From the NCBI RefSeq assembly GCF_900103275.1, contig NZ_FNGP01000002.1:1-64000 (forward strand): DNA of 64,000 bases, in the 5' to 3' direction. The stretch is from Tessaracoccus oleiagri. GTDB lineage: Bacteria; Actinomycetota; Actinomycetes; Propionibacteriales; Propionibacteriaceae. Position numbers and translations under genes: made by a program. This document shows, piece by piece, positions 52,753 to 61,092 of this stretch. The notes below the pieces were generated by a model. It worked only from the letters and a program-made list of their open reading frames with translations, had not been told where the DNA came from and did no database searches. The number at the start of each line of letters is the position of its first letter. Position 1 is the stretch's first letter.

Positions 52753-53361
52753 TCAGATCTCCTTCGGGTTCGCGATATGACCGGTTCCCATGCCGGAGGG
52801 CTGGGCGTCGCGGTGCGGCTTGATGACGAGGTTCGGGCGCGTGATCTCCGGGTCGGGCAGCGGCTCGAACGCGTTCGCGTTGCCGTACTTCGCCCGCAGC
52901 TCCTCGATCGGCCCCCAGTCGAGGGCGCGCGAGGGGCACGCCGCCACGCAGGCCGGGTCCTGGCCGGCGTCGCGGTAGTCGGCGCACAGGTCGCACTTGG
53001 TCATGTGGCCTGTCTCCGCGTTGAACTGCGGCGCCGAGTACGGACAGGCCCACTCGCAGTAGCGACAACCGACGCACTTCTCGTCGTCGACGAACACCGT
53101 GCCGTCCTCGCGACGGGTCATCGCCGTCGTGGGGCAGACCTGGGTGCACACCGGGTTCTCGCAGTGGTTGCAGGAGATCGAGGTGTAGTAGGAGAACACC
53201 GAGGGCACTGCGGTGTTGCCGGAGACCGACCAAGAGCCCCCCGTGTACTCCACGACCCGGCGCCAGTTCACACCGACCGGGAGATCGTGCTTGTCCTTGC
53301 AGGCGATGTTGCAGGCCTTGCAGCCGTTGCACACCGTCGAATCAAAGTAGAATCCGAGCAT
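52753..53361 (-). CDS. dmsB: DMSO reductase Fe-S electron-transfer subunit
   Basis: The 202-residue protein carries four ferredoxin-type [4Fe-4S] motifs: Cys11/14/17/21, Cys64/67/72/76, Cys96/99/102/106 and Cys123/126/138/142. It passes electrons from DmsC to DmsA. It has no leader of its own and would be carried by DmsA through the Tat system. The ATG at 53361 lies 11 bases after dmsA. Confidence 0.95.
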   Translation of the reverse strand: MLGFYFDSTVCNGCKACNIACKDKHDLPVGVNWRRVVEYTGGSWSVSGNTAVPSVFSYYTSISCNHCENPVCTQVCPTTAMTRREDGTVFVDDEKCVGCRYCEWACPYSAPQFNAETGHMTKCDLCADYRDAGQDPACVAACPSRALDWGPIEELRAKYGNANAFEPLPDPEITRPNLVIKPHRDAQPSGMGTGHIANPKEI

Positions 53362-53372
53362 CTCTATTCTCC

Positions 53373-55880
53373 TCAGGCCTTCGTGCCGGCGCTGACCAGT
53401 TCGACCTGGACGAGCGTGGTGTGCTGACAGTTGCCCTTGGCAACCGGGGTGGGGTGGAGGCTGGTGAGGACGTTGTTCGATCCACCGTGGTCGACGCCGT
53501 TCTCGTCCCACTGGATCCAGGCGCCCTGGGGCAGCGAGGCGACCCCCGGCATGATGCGCGGAGTCACCCGGACCTCGATCTGCACCCGGCCCCGGTCGTT
53601 GAAGATCCCCACGATGTCGCCGTCGGCAATGCCCCTTGCCCTGGCATCGAGAGGATTCAGCCACAGCACTTGGTGGTGCGCTTCCTTGCTCTTCGCGAGG
53701 TTGCCGTAGGTCGAGTGGGTGCGGGACTTGTGGTGGTGACCGATCAACTGGATGGGGTATTGCGCGCCCGGTTGCCTGGCCTCTTCCGCCCCTTCCCACG
53801 TCGCCACGTACTCGGGGATCGAGGTGATGCGGTCGCCCTTCTTGCCATCCGGGAACTCCCAGGTCTGGCTCATGTCGTACAGCTCGAGGGAGAAGATCTC
53901 GATCTTCCCCGAAGGGGTCCCCAGCGGATTCGACACCGGATCCTCACGGAAGCTCCTGAGCGACACGTGGGTCCCCGCCTCCGGGTTGTCCATGTCCGCG
54001 TAGTAGCGGTGGACGCCCAATTGGCGGAAGGTCTCGAAGTCGGGCAGCGAGGGCACGGCCGGCCTGTGCTCGTTCTCGTACATGTGACGGGCCCACTGCT
54101 CGAGCGTCCGGCCCTCGGTGTACTCCTTGCCGACGCCGGCCTTCTCCGCGATGCCCGCGAAAATGTCGTAACCCGGGCGCGAATTGTGGAGCGGCTCGAT
54201 CGCAGGCTCGGCCATGATCAAGTAGGCCATGTCCCCGGTGTATTCGGACGGGACCAGATCCCAGCGTTCTGCCGTGGTGGTGTCCGGCAGGACCAAGTCC
54301 GCGAGCTCAGCGGAGCCGGTGAACTGGTTGTCGATCACGCAGATGAACTCGCACTTCGACTCGTCGCGCAGCAACTCCCGGAGCGCCCCGTTGTCAGCGT
54401 GCTGGCTCGCCAGCATGTTGCCGCCGAACTCGACCATGAACTTGATGTCGCTGGGCAGGCGGTCGACGCCCCGAACCCCATCCTTGGTGGCAGTCATCTC
54501 ACTGCCGTGGTCGATCGCGTCCGACCAGCCGAAGTTCGAAATCGATGCCTGCACCGGGTTCTCCCCGGCGGGGAACCAGCTGGTGAGAGGCCAGAAGTAG
54601 CCTTCGCGGCCGCCCGTGCCACCGCCCGGGATGCCGACTTGGCCCAGGACGTTGCTGAGGAGATAGATGGCGCGCGCCTGGTTCTCGCCATTGGCGTGCC
54701 GCTGCGGGCCCCACCCCTGGGTGATATTGACCGGCTTCGTCATCGCGAGGTCAACGGCGAACTGCCTGATCGTGTGGGCGGGCACACCAGTGATCTCCTC
54801 GGCCCACTCGGGCGACTTGACGACACCGTCGGGGCCCTTCCCGTCGATGTAGGACCGGTAGGACAGGTTCGCCGGCACCCCTTCGGGCATGGTGTGTTCG
54901 TCGAATCCGACGCAGAAATCATCAAGGAACTTCTGATCTTGCAGGTCGTTGTCGACAAGGTGCTTGATGATGCCGGCGATCAGAGCCGCGTCAGTGCCGG
55001 GCCGGGGCGAGATCCACTGGTCCGCCAGGACTGCCGCGGAGTCCGAGTATCGAGGGTCCACCACGACGATGCGCAGCCCGGCAGTCTTGGCGGCCTGCAC
55101 GGAGGTGAAGGTGTTACCCCCGCCCGACATCCGTGTCTCCTGCGGATTGTTGCCCCACAGCACGAGCATCCGGCCGTGTTGGATGGAGTTCTCGAAGGAG
55201 TTCGAGGTGCACTCGTCCGGTATGCCGTAGTGGAAGCGGGTGATGGTACCGATCTGGGAGTAGGAGTAGTTGCTGTAGTAGCTCAGGGAGCCGCCAACGA
55301 GGTTGAACAGCCTCCCGGCCAGGGCGCTCGACGAGATGTGGGCATTCCAGACGCCTGAGCCGTAAACGCTGAACAGGGACTCGTTCCCGTAGGTCTCCGC
55401 ACAGCGGAGCATCTCCTTGGCGAAGAGCTCCGAGGCTTCATCCCACGAGATCTCGTCCCAAACGCCGTCGCCCCGCTTCGTGCCCTCGCGACGCTTCAGC
55501 GGCGTCTTGATGCGGCCGGGACCGTACACACGCTCCCGCATGTTGCGGCCGCGCACGCATGCACGGATCTGGCGTCCGAGGAGGGAGTCGTCTCCCGTGT
55601 TGTCCGGCAGCACCCGGGCAATTTGTCCGTCGACGACCTGGAGTCGGAGTGGGCATCGCGAACCGCAATTGACGACGCAGGCGCTCCACACCGTCTTCGC
55701 GTCGGGGATGCCGTCACCTTGGGCTGCGGCCGAGCCAGACGGCATTCCGAGGAAGTAACCGCCTCCGGCGACCAGTGCCGTGCCGCCTCCAACGGCAGCG
55801 GACCAAGTCATGAACGACCTGCGACTCAGCCCCTTGGTGACACTTCCCTCAGGCCCGACCGGGCGGGTCTCGACACTCAT
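53373..55880 (-). CDS. dmsA: DMSO reductase catalytic molybdopterin subunit, Tat-exported
   Basis: From the ATG at 55880 the protein has 835 residues. A twin-arginine signal (SRRSFM at 19-24 followed by a hydrophobic stretch) sends the folded enzyme across the membrane. Cys68, 72, 76 and 108 hold the first [4Fe-4S] cluster. The molybdenum ligand is probably Ser206 in YSNYSYSQI, which lines up with the DmsA ligand segment. GNNPQETRMSGGG and QGWGPQRHANGE are strongly DmsA-like. The enzyme probably reduces DMSO or a related S- or N-oxide in anaerobic respiration; the substrate cannot be fixed from sequence alone. Confidence 0.94.
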   Translation of the reverse strand: MSVETRPVGPEGSVTKGLSRRSFMTWSAAVGGGTALVAGGGYFLGMPSGSAAAQGDGIPDAKTVWSACVVNCGSRCPLRLQVVDGQIARVLPDNTGDDSLLGRQIRACVRGRNMRERVYGPGRIKTPLKRREGTKRGDGVWDEISWDEASELFAKEMLRCAETYGNESLFSVYGSGVWNAHISSSALAGRLFNLVGGSLSYYSNYSYSQIGTITRFHYGIPDECTSNSFENSIQHGRMLVLWGNNPQETRMSGGGNTFTSVQAAKTAGLRIVVVDPRYSDSAAVLADQWISPRPGTDAALIAGIIKHLVDNDLQDQKFLDDFCVGFDEHTMPEGVPANLSYRSYIDGKGPDGVVKSPEWAEEITGVPAHTIRQFAVDLAMTKPVNITQGWGPQRHANGENQARAIYLLSNVLGQVGIPGGGTGGREGYFWPLTSWFPAGENPVQASISNFGWSDAIDHGSEMTATKDGVRGVDRLPSDIKFMVEFGGNMLASQHADNGALRELLRDESKCEFICVIDNQFTGSAELADLVLPDTTTAERWDLVPSEYTGDMAYLIMAEPAIEPLHNSRPGYDIFAGIAEKAGVGKEYTEGRTLEQWARHMYENEHRPAVPSLPDFETFRQLGVHRYYADMDNPEAGTHVSLRSFREDPVSNPLGTPSGKIEIFSLELYDMSQTWEFPDGKKGDRITSIPEYVATWEGAEEARQPGAQYPIQLIGHHHKSRTHSTYGNLAKSKEAHHQVLWLNPLDARARGIADGDIVGIFNDRGRVQIEVRVTPRIMPGVASLPQGAWIQWDENGVDHGGSNNVLTSLHPTPVAKGNCQHTTLVQVELVSAGTKA

Positions 55881-55940
55881 CTCGGCACCTTCTATAGACG
55901 TGAAAACTTCTTCGACAAGGAGGTTACTACGTGCGGTAGT

Positions 55941-55970
55941 GTCGATTCTCGAGGGGTCGGGGTAATCGAC
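55941..55970. repeat. inverted repeat upstream of dmsA
   Basis: GTCGATT and AATCGAC form seven-base perfect arms separated by 16 bases, about 60 bases upstream of dmsA. It does not match the FNR consensus TTGAT-N4-ATCAA. The AT-rich 250-base stretch 55881-56131 holds no gene and must contain the promoters of dmsA and of the divergent Nudix gene; a weak dms promoter (TTGTCG, 16 bases, TATAGA) ends only 12 bases before the dmsA start. Confidence 0.4.
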
Positions 55971-56131
55971 AACCATCCCCAATATCGTCGAGGCCGCGCC
56001 GCCCCGACTAGGGATTTTAGCCTTTCCACCCTGAAAATGATTCGCTGTCCCACTCCCGGATATTTATTCCAAGAATCTATTGCGAAATATCGAAGTTTCG
56101 AAAATGAGCCGGGCCGCGATAGCCTTCCCGA

Positions 56132-56521
56132 GTGAACAGGACTATCCGTGTGAGCGCGGTGGTGTTGCAGAAGCCCGACGGGCGGGTGCTCACCGTCCGC
56201 AAGCGCGGCACGTCGCGCTTCATGCTCCCGGGCGGCAAGCCCGAGCCGGGCGAGTCACCGGTGGAGACAGCGATGCGGGAGGCCAAGGAGGAGGTCGGGC
56301 TCGTCCTGGACCGGGAGCGGATGGAACTGCTCGGTGAATTCGAAGCCCCCGCGGCGAACGAACCCGACCACCTCCTCATCTCCACCGTCTACCGCCACCC
56401 GCTCGTCGGGGCCCCTCGCATCGCCGGCGAGATCGCTGAGCTGCGCTGGCAGTCACCGGATGAGCACGCCGACGACCTGGCTCCCATGCTGCTGCTCAAC
56501 GTGTTCCCCGCCATCGGCTAG
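56132..56521 (+). CDS. Nudix hydrolase
   Basis: The 129-residue protein hydrolyses a nucleoside diphosphate linked to another group. The Nudix box runs from GGKPEPGESPVETAMREAKE to EVGL, with the metal-binding REAKEE core intact. The start is the GTG at 56132 (MNRTIRVSAVVLQKPDG), which matches the family N-terminus. Substrate is unknown; the small size suggests a MutT-like housecleaning role. Confidence 0.92.
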   Translation: MNRTIRVSAVVLQKPDGRVLTVRKRGTSRFMLPGGKPEPGESPVETAMREAKEEVGLVLDRERMELLGEFEAPAANEPDHLLISTVYRHPLVGAPRIAGEIAELRWQSPDEHADDLAPMLLLNVFPAIG

Positions 56522-56551
56522 GTTTGGCGCAGACAAAGGGAGGCGAAAGCA

Positions 56552-56917
56552 ATGGGGCTCTTCAGCAGGATCTTCGGTTCGGACCGTGACGAGACACCGG
56601 TCATCGCGATCGACCTGGCCGAGAAGAAGCGCGGCCTGGACGAGTTGTCCTCGGCACTGCGGGCACTGACCGACCGGATGCGTGACGACGAGTTCCCCGT
56701 CGACAACCCGGGCTGGCAGGGTCGCATCGATGACCTGGCCCGCGCCCGGAAGGAGGCCGACCAGCTCGCCGCGCAGACGGAGTTCACCCGCCAGGACCTC
56801 TACGACTTCGGCACGACGGTGCGCCCGCTCTACCGAGGGAACCCGCCGGCCGAGTACGCCGCCCTGTCCACGGAGAACGAACGCGTGGTTCGCGCACTGG
56901 ACGCGCTCCTCGACTGA
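56552..56917 (+). CDS. small charged protein of unknown function
   Basis: The 121-residue cytoplasmic protein is largely helical (LAEKKRGLDELSSALRALTDRM and DLARARKEADQLAAQ could form coiled coil). The start MGLFSRIFGSDRDETP is an amphipathic helix that might touch the membrane. No family was recognised. It lies 30 bases after the Nudix gene and 18 before the methyltransferase gene and is probably co-transcribed with them. GGGAGGCGAAAGC before the ATG is a good ribosome binding site. Confidence 0.7.
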   Translation: MGLFSRIFGSDRDETPVIAIDLAEKKRGLDELSSALRALTDRMRDDEFPVDNPGWQGRIDDLARARKEADQLAAQTEFTRQDLYDFGTTVRPLYRGNPPAEYAALSTENERVVRALDALLD

Positions 56918-56935
56918 CTGATTAGAGTTTGCGGC

Positions 56936-57511
56936 ATGACTGAGCAGCTTGAGGCGCGGGTCGAGGAAGCCATCGCGGCATCGCCGCGGAGGGACTTCCT
57001 CCCCGAGAAGGTGAAGGACCGGGCCGACGAGGACCGCCCCTTGCCGATCCCCCGCAACCAGACGAACTCCCAGCCGACGACGGTGCGCGACATGCTCTAC
57101 CTCCTCGACGTCCCGGAGGGTGCGAAGGTGCTCGACGTCGGCTCGGGCTCCGCGTGGACGACGGCCATCCTGGCGCACCTCACCGGCCCCGAGGGCTCGG
57201 TGCTCGGCCTCGAGATCGAGCCCGAGCTCGTCGAGTTCGGCCGCGCCAACCTGGCAAAGGTGGACCGGCCGTGGGCGCGGGTGCAGCAGGCCGTCAAGGG
57301 CAAACTGGGCCATGCCAGCGAGGGGCCGTTCGACCGCATCCTCGTCTCGGCGGGCTCCCGCAAGCTGCCGCCCGAACTGGTCTCCCAGCTCGCGCCTGGC
57401 GGCATCATGGTGATGCCCGTCGCCGGTCAGCTGTGGCGGGTCACCAAGGACGAGAACGGCAAGGCGACGATCGACCGCTTCGGCCAGTACCTCTTCGTTC
57501 CTCTGCGCTGA
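56936..57511 (+). CDS. protein-L-isoaspartate O-methyltransferase-like protein
   Basis: The 191-residue SAM-dependent methyltransferase resembles Pcm, which repairs isoaspartyl residues in aged proteins. The N-terminal RRDFLP and IPRNQTNSQPTTV match the Pcm substrate loop, motif I is VLDVGSGSAWTTAIL, and LAPGGIMVMPVAG is the conserved strand near the end. Motif I is less standard than in most Pcm proteins (GSGSAW for GTGSGY), so the substrate could differ. Confidence 0.82.
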   Translation: MTEQLEARVEEAIAASPRRDFLPEKVKDRADEDRPLPIPRNQTNSQPTTVRDMLYLLDVPEGAKVLDVGSGSAWTTAILAHLTGPEGSVLGLEIEPELVEFGRANLAKVDRPWARVQQAVKGKLGHASEGPFDRILVSAGSRKLPPELVSQLAPGGIMVMPVAGQLWRVTKDENGKATIDRFGQYLFVPLR

Positions 57512-57512
57512 T

Positions 57513-58166
57513 TCAGAAGAGGCTCTCGACGAGTTCGTAGGTCAGCTCGTCGAGGTTGGGGATCACGGTGGTGCGCTCCAGGATCTGCGGGCCCGGCGGG
57601 TGGAACCTGCCGGGCACGGCCACGACCTCCAGTCCTGCGTTGAGCGCGGACAGGATGCCGTTGTGCGTGTCCTCGACGGCGAGGGTGTGGCCGGGGCGCA
57701 CGCCGAGCAGTTCACACGCCCGGAGGTAGCCGTCCGGTGCAGGCTTGCCGCGGTCGACCTCCTCCGTGGAGACCGTCGCGCGCAGGAGGTCCGCCACACC
57801 CATCACCTCGGTGGCCGTCTCGATCAGCAGTCGCGGCGACGAGGACACGATGGCGATCGGGTAGCGCTCGGCCATCCGCTTCACGGCCTCCACGGCTCCT
57901 GGCATCAACTGGATCCCCTCGAGGTACTTGGTGGCCATGCCCTGCACCGTCGCCCGGGCGGCCTCCTCCGGCGTCATGGGCAGACCGACGCTCTCGGTGA
58001 GGTAGTGGCTCCACTCCTGGGTGGACATCCCCATCATCGCCCGGGTGTCGTCCGGTCCCCACGGAATGCCCGCCTCGGCCGCGAGACCCCGTCGTACCTC
58101 GTCCCACACCTCCTCGGTGTCGGTGAGCGTGCCGTCCAAATCAAAGATCACTGCATCCAGCGCCAT
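57513..58166 (-). CDS. HAD-superfamily hydrolase (phosphoglycolate phosphatase/beta-phosphoglucomutase-like)
   Basis: From the ATG at 58166 the protein has 217 residues. It has the catalytic DLDGT (Asp nucleophile and acid/base) near position 9, a helical cap domain, SSSPRLL as motif II, GKPAPDGYL as motif III and VEDTHNGILSALNAGL as motif IV. The sequence resembles sugar-phosphate phosphatases and phosphomutases of subfamily IA. The specific substrate cannot be told. It diverges from the cobalamin-regulated locus. Confidence 0.9.
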   Translation of the reverse strand: MALDAVIFDLDGTLTDTEEVWDEVRRGLAAEAGIPWGPDDTRAMMGMSTQEWSHYLTESVGLPMTPEEAARATVQGMATKYLEGIQLMPGAVEAVKRMAERYPIAIVSSSPRLLIETATEVMGVADLLRATVSTEEVDRGKPAPDGYLRACELLGVRPGHTLAVEDTHNGILSALNAGLEVVAVPGRFHPPGPQILERTTVIPNLDELTYELVESLF

Positions 58167-58186
58167 GCCAGTCCTTCCGAGCCCGG

Positions 58187-58216
58187 TTCGGTCCATTGTT
58201 CCAGACGGGATAGTGT
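58187..58216 (+). promoter_or_regulatory. candidate promoter before the first cobalamin riboswitch
   Basis: TAGTGT at 58211-58216 is a good -10 box; the -35 candidate TTCGGT with an 18-base spacer is weak. The expected start of transcription falls at about 58222-58223, exactly where the riboswitch stem begins. Confidence 0.5.
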
Positions 58217-58222
58217 TGGGCA

Positions 58223-58300
58223 CCGAGCCCCGAAATTCCGGTGAGATCCCGGTACTGTCGCGCAACCGTAATCCCCGTGCGGGTAGTCGGACCGGCTCGG
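58223..58300 (+). promoter_or_regulatory. compact cobalamin riboswitch 1
   Basis: This 78-nt leader RNA is closed by perfect arms CCGAGCC (58223-58229) and GGCTCGG (58294-58300). Inside are the cobalamin riboswitch core blocks CCGGTGAGATCCCGG, CTGTCGCGCAACCGTAA and a B12-box-like AGTCGGACC. The ribosome binding site AAAGG lies 14 bases after the closing stem, so control is probably at translation. It lacks the peripheral stems of full-size (about 200 nt) members. Binding of adenosyl- or another cobalamin form is inference. Confidence 0.8.
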
Positions 58301-58325
58301 CCACATCTCAATGAAAGGCAGCCAC

Positions 58326-58928
58326 ATGGCTACGTTCACCTCCAAGTTGGCTACCGCAGCCATCGTCGCGTTTGCGATCGGCTCCGGTGTCCCTGCAGCG
58401 GCAGAACCCGCTACCACCGCGTCCGACTGCGTCGCCGCCGGCGACGTCTGGGTGCACGTCGAGTACGACGACACCACCACCGGCGCGTGCGCCACCGAGT
58501 TCTCCACCGCGCAGGAGGCCACCACCTCCGCAGGGCTGACCGAGGAAGCCGGACCCTTCTACACGACCATCGACGGCCGCACCGCGAACGGCACCACCGC
58601 CCGCGAGTGGTGGAGCCTCTACTCCCTGCCCGCCGGCGCCGGCGTCGACGAGTGGGACTTCGCCACGGTCGGCGCCCACGAGCTGACCCTCGAGGGCGGC
58701 CAGGTCGTCGCTTGGGTGCTCCAGCCCGACTGGAACCTGGACGCGGTGGCACCCGCCGCCGACCCGTTCGCCGTCGAGGTCCCCGTCGAGGAGACCCCGA
58801 CCGCGTCCCCGTCGCCCTCCGAGTCGCCGTCTGCCACGGCCGCTCCGTCCGTCACCGCGTCGCCCGCACCGTCGGCGTCGGCCACCCCTGAGGAGGCCGC
58901 GCCCGGCCTGCCCAAGACCGGCGTGTGA
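58326..58928 (+). CDS. secreted DUF4430-like (transcobalamin beta-domain-like) protein ending in LPKTGV
   Basis: The 200-residue protein has a Sec signal peptide (cleavage near AAAEP at 24-28), a domain of about 110 residues and a Ser/Pro/Thr-rich tail (about 155-190). The domain has Cys35 and Cys55 as a probable disulfide, TIDGRTANGTTAREWWSLYS (81-100) and GGQVVAWVLQP, which fit the DUF4430 pattern of transcobalamin-like beta domains. The chain stops right after LPKTGV (195-200): this is a sortase motif without the hydrophobic helix and basic tail that sorting needs. It follows riboswitch 1. ATG at 58326 is preferred because AAAGG is spaced for it. Confidence 0.75.
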   Translation: MATFTSKLATAAIVAFAIGSGVPAAAEPATTASDCVAAGDVWVHVEYDDTTTGACATEFSTAQEATTSAGLTEEAGPFYTTIDGRTANGTTAREWWSLYSLPAGAGVDEWDFATVGAHELTLEGGQVVAWVLQPDWNLDAVAPAADPFAVEVPVEETPTASPSPSESPSATAAPSVTASPAPSASATPEEAAPGLPKTGV

Positions 58929-58930
58929 GC

Positions 58931-59944
58931 ATGCGCAGGCTCGCAGCCAGTGTGCTCGGCGGCCTGCTCCTCACTGCACTCTCCACGGTTCCCTCGGAAG
59001 CCGCCACCTCGGTGACCACCGGTCACTGCACCGACGACACGTCGGTCACCGTGGTGGTGGACTTCCAGGAACTGGGCGGCTCGACCGTCGTCAAGTGCGT
59101 GAGCGGCCTGCCTGCAGGCTCGACGGGGTACGACGCCCTGCTCGGCGCCGGCCTCAACCCGACCGGGACGCTCCACGACGGGCCGGGCTTCGTGTGCCGT
59201 CTGGCGGGTCGCCCGTCCGCGACGGAGGACATCCCCGTCGACGGCGGGACCTACCGCGAGGACTGTGTGCAGACGCCGCCGAAGTCCGCCTTCTGGTCGT
59301 ACTGGCAGGCTCCCAACGGGGGCAGCTGGTCCTTCTCCAACCTGGGCGCGACCGGCCGCGAGGTGATCCCCGGAGGCTATGAGGGCTGGTCCTTCTCCCT
59401 GAACAACGAGGCGACGTCCAACCCGGCCCCACGGGTGCAGCCGTCGCACACCGTCGTGAAGGAGGAGCCGACCCCCACGCCGGCACCGCCGACGAAGCAA
59501 CCGGCGCCCCCTTCGGCGCCCGCCCCGGTCACCTCCTCACCGGCGACGACGAAGCAGCCCTCATCCAGCGCGGCGAGCACCACGCCCGCCACCCGCAGGC
59601 CGGCCAGCGCCACGCCCAGCGCGTCGCCCACGCCGGCACCGCCGACACACTCCCCCACCCCGGAGCCGACGCCGTCCGTCGCCTCCCCGACGCCCTCCGC
59701 CTCCGCGCGCCCGTCGGAGGCCGCATCCGAGTCCGGCCCCGCCTCCTACACCGTCTCCGTGACGCCGTCCGAACGGGCGGACAGCCCGGAGCCGGAAGGC
59801 GACGCGTCCGCCGTGGCCCCGCCGGTCACCGCCGAGGTGGGTTCCGACAGCGGGGTCCCGGCCGGCACGCTGGCCGGGGTCGGTGCGGTCGGTGCGGCCG
59901 CTCTGGCGGGAGCCTTCGTGTGGTGGCGTCGGCGCGAGGGATGA
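58931..59944 (+). CDS. membrane-anchored DUF4430-like protein with proline-rich stalk
   Basis: The 337-residue protein has a signal peptide (to about 25), a domain with four Cys (33, 56, 89, 112), AFWSYWQAPNGGSWSFSNLG (120-139) and GGYEGWSFSLNN near its end, again like the transcobalamin beta domain. A Pro/Ser/Thr-rich stalk of about 130 residues (165-295) and a C-terminal helix (about 311-331) ending WWRRREG would hold the domain away from the membrane across the cell wall. No LPxTG is present. It starts two bases after the preceding stop and overlaps the next gene by four bases, so it belongs to the ECF transporter operon. Confidence 0.75.
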   Translation: MRRLAASVLGGLLLTALSTVPSEAATSVTTGHCTDDTSVTVVVDFQELGGSTVVKCVSGLPAGSTGYDALLGAGLNPTGTLHDGPGFVCRLAGRPSATEDIPVDGGTYREDCVQTPPKSAFWSYWQAPNGGSWSFSNLGATGREVIPGGYEGWSFSLNNEATSNPAPRVQPSHTVVKEEPTPTPAPPTKQPAPPSAPAPVTSSPATTKQPSSSAASTTPATRRPASATPSASPTPAPPTHSPTPEPTPSVASPTPSASARPSEAASESGPASYTVSVTPSERADSPEPEGDASAVAPPVTAEVGSDSGVPAGTLAGVGAVGAAALAGAFVWWRRREG

Positions 59945-61092
59945 CGAGGCGGTACTTCCTGCCGCGTCCGCTCCACCCGTTCGCCTGGTGGGGCTACGCC
60001 ATCGCGCTCGCTGTGACGGCCGGCGCGACGAGCAACCCCCTGCTGCTGCTGGCCATCGTCGCCGTGGTGACGCTGGTCACCATCGCGCGGCGTGGCGACA
60101 ACCCGTGGGCGAAGGGGTTCAAGCTCTACCTGTGGCTCGGCCTCTTCGTCGTCGCGTTCCGGGTTGCCTTCCGCGTGGTGTTCGGGGGCGGCGACGGGCC
60201 GACGATCCTCTTCACGTTGCCGGAGGTCCCCCTCCCGGAGTTCGTCCGCGGTGTCCGCCTGCTCGGGCCCGTGTCGCTGGAGTCACTGTTGTACGGCTTG
60301 TACGACGGGCTCCGGCTCGCCACCATGATCATCTGCGTCGGTGCCGCCAACTCACTCGCCAACCCCAAGCGGCTGCTGGCGGCGCTCCCCTCGGCCCTCT
60401 ACGAACTCGGCACCATCCTCGTCGTGTCGTTCAGCGTCTTCCCCCAACTCGGCGACTCGTTCACCCGCGTGCTCAGGGTCCGCCGCCTGCGCCGCTCGCG
60501 CGAGGCTCGCACCCGTCGGCAGCGGCTCGGGGTCGTGGAGACGATCATCGTGCCGGTGCTCTCCGACGCGCTCGAGCGCTCGGTGGCGCTGGCCGCCAGC
60601 ATGGAGGTCCGCGGGTACGGGCGCGGCGGGGTGGCGACCGCCAGGGAGCGGGCGCTGTCGTCGGGCGCCGGCCTCGCCGGGGTCGCGGTCCTCGCCGTGT
60701 GGTCCTACTTCCTGCTCGCCCGGCCGGGGATCGGGCCGACGGTGCTGCGGACGAACCTCGTCGAACTGGGGCTCCTGCTTGTGGGGATCGGGCTGATCGT
60801 GCTGGCCATGCGAGTCATCGGCCGCCACGTGCGACGGACCCGGTACCGCCGCGACCGATGGCGCGTCGCGGAGACCCTGACGCTCGTCTGCGGCCTCGTG
60901 CCGGCCGCCATCGTCGAGTACGTGCGCTCCTACGGCGACCCGTCGGTGCTGCACCCGTCCATCACACCATTGGTCTGGCCGGCCCTCGACCCACTTCTGC
61001 TGGCCGCCGTCGCCGTAGCGGCGCTTCCCGCCTTCATTACTCCCCCGCCCGCGCTGTCCACCGCGGGACCGGCCCTGGAGGGGCTCTCATGA
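59941..61092 (+). CDS. ecfT: ECF transporter T component
   Basis: The 383-residue membrane protein matches EcfT/CbiQ. It has about eight hydrophobic segments and the coupling region with LSDALERSVALAASMEVRGYGRGG, in which the ARG-like motif (SMEVRGYG) contacts the ATPases. An N-terminal FLPRPLHPFAWWGYA is typical of actinobacterial T components. It is longer than the usual 260 residues because of extra C-terminal helices. The ATG overlaps the previous stop by four bases. Together with the next two genes it forms a complete ECF importer. Confidence 0.9.
   Translation: MTRRYFLPRPLHPFAWWGYAIALAVTAGATSNPLLLLAIVAVVTLVTIARRGDNPWAKGFKLYLWLGLFVVAFRVAFRVVFGGGDGPTILFTLPEVPLPEFVRGVRLLGPVSLESLLYGLYDGLRLATMIICVGAANSLANPKRLLAALPSALYELGTILVVSFSVFPQLGDSFTRVLRVRRLRRSREARTRRQRLGVVETIIVPVLSDALERSVALAASMEVRGYGRGGVATARERALSSGAGLAGVAVLAVWSYFLLARPGIGPTVLRTNLVELGLLLVGIGLIVLAMRVIGRHVRRTRYRRDRWRVAETLTLVCGLVPAAIVEYVRSYGDPSVLHPSITPLVWPALDPLLLAAVAVAALPAFITPPPALSTAGPALEGLS

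Noticed and set aside
53421..55358. Open frame of about 645 codons on the plus strand opposite dmsA
   Set aside because: Antisense shadow; the minus strand encodes a catalytic molybdoenzyme with all expected motifs.
58926..59010. Frameshift joining LPKTGV to a downstream sorting helix
   Set aside because: The one hydrophobic frame after the stop is the signal peptide of the next gene, with its basic residues before the helix and a signal cleavage site after it, the wrong order for a sorting signal.
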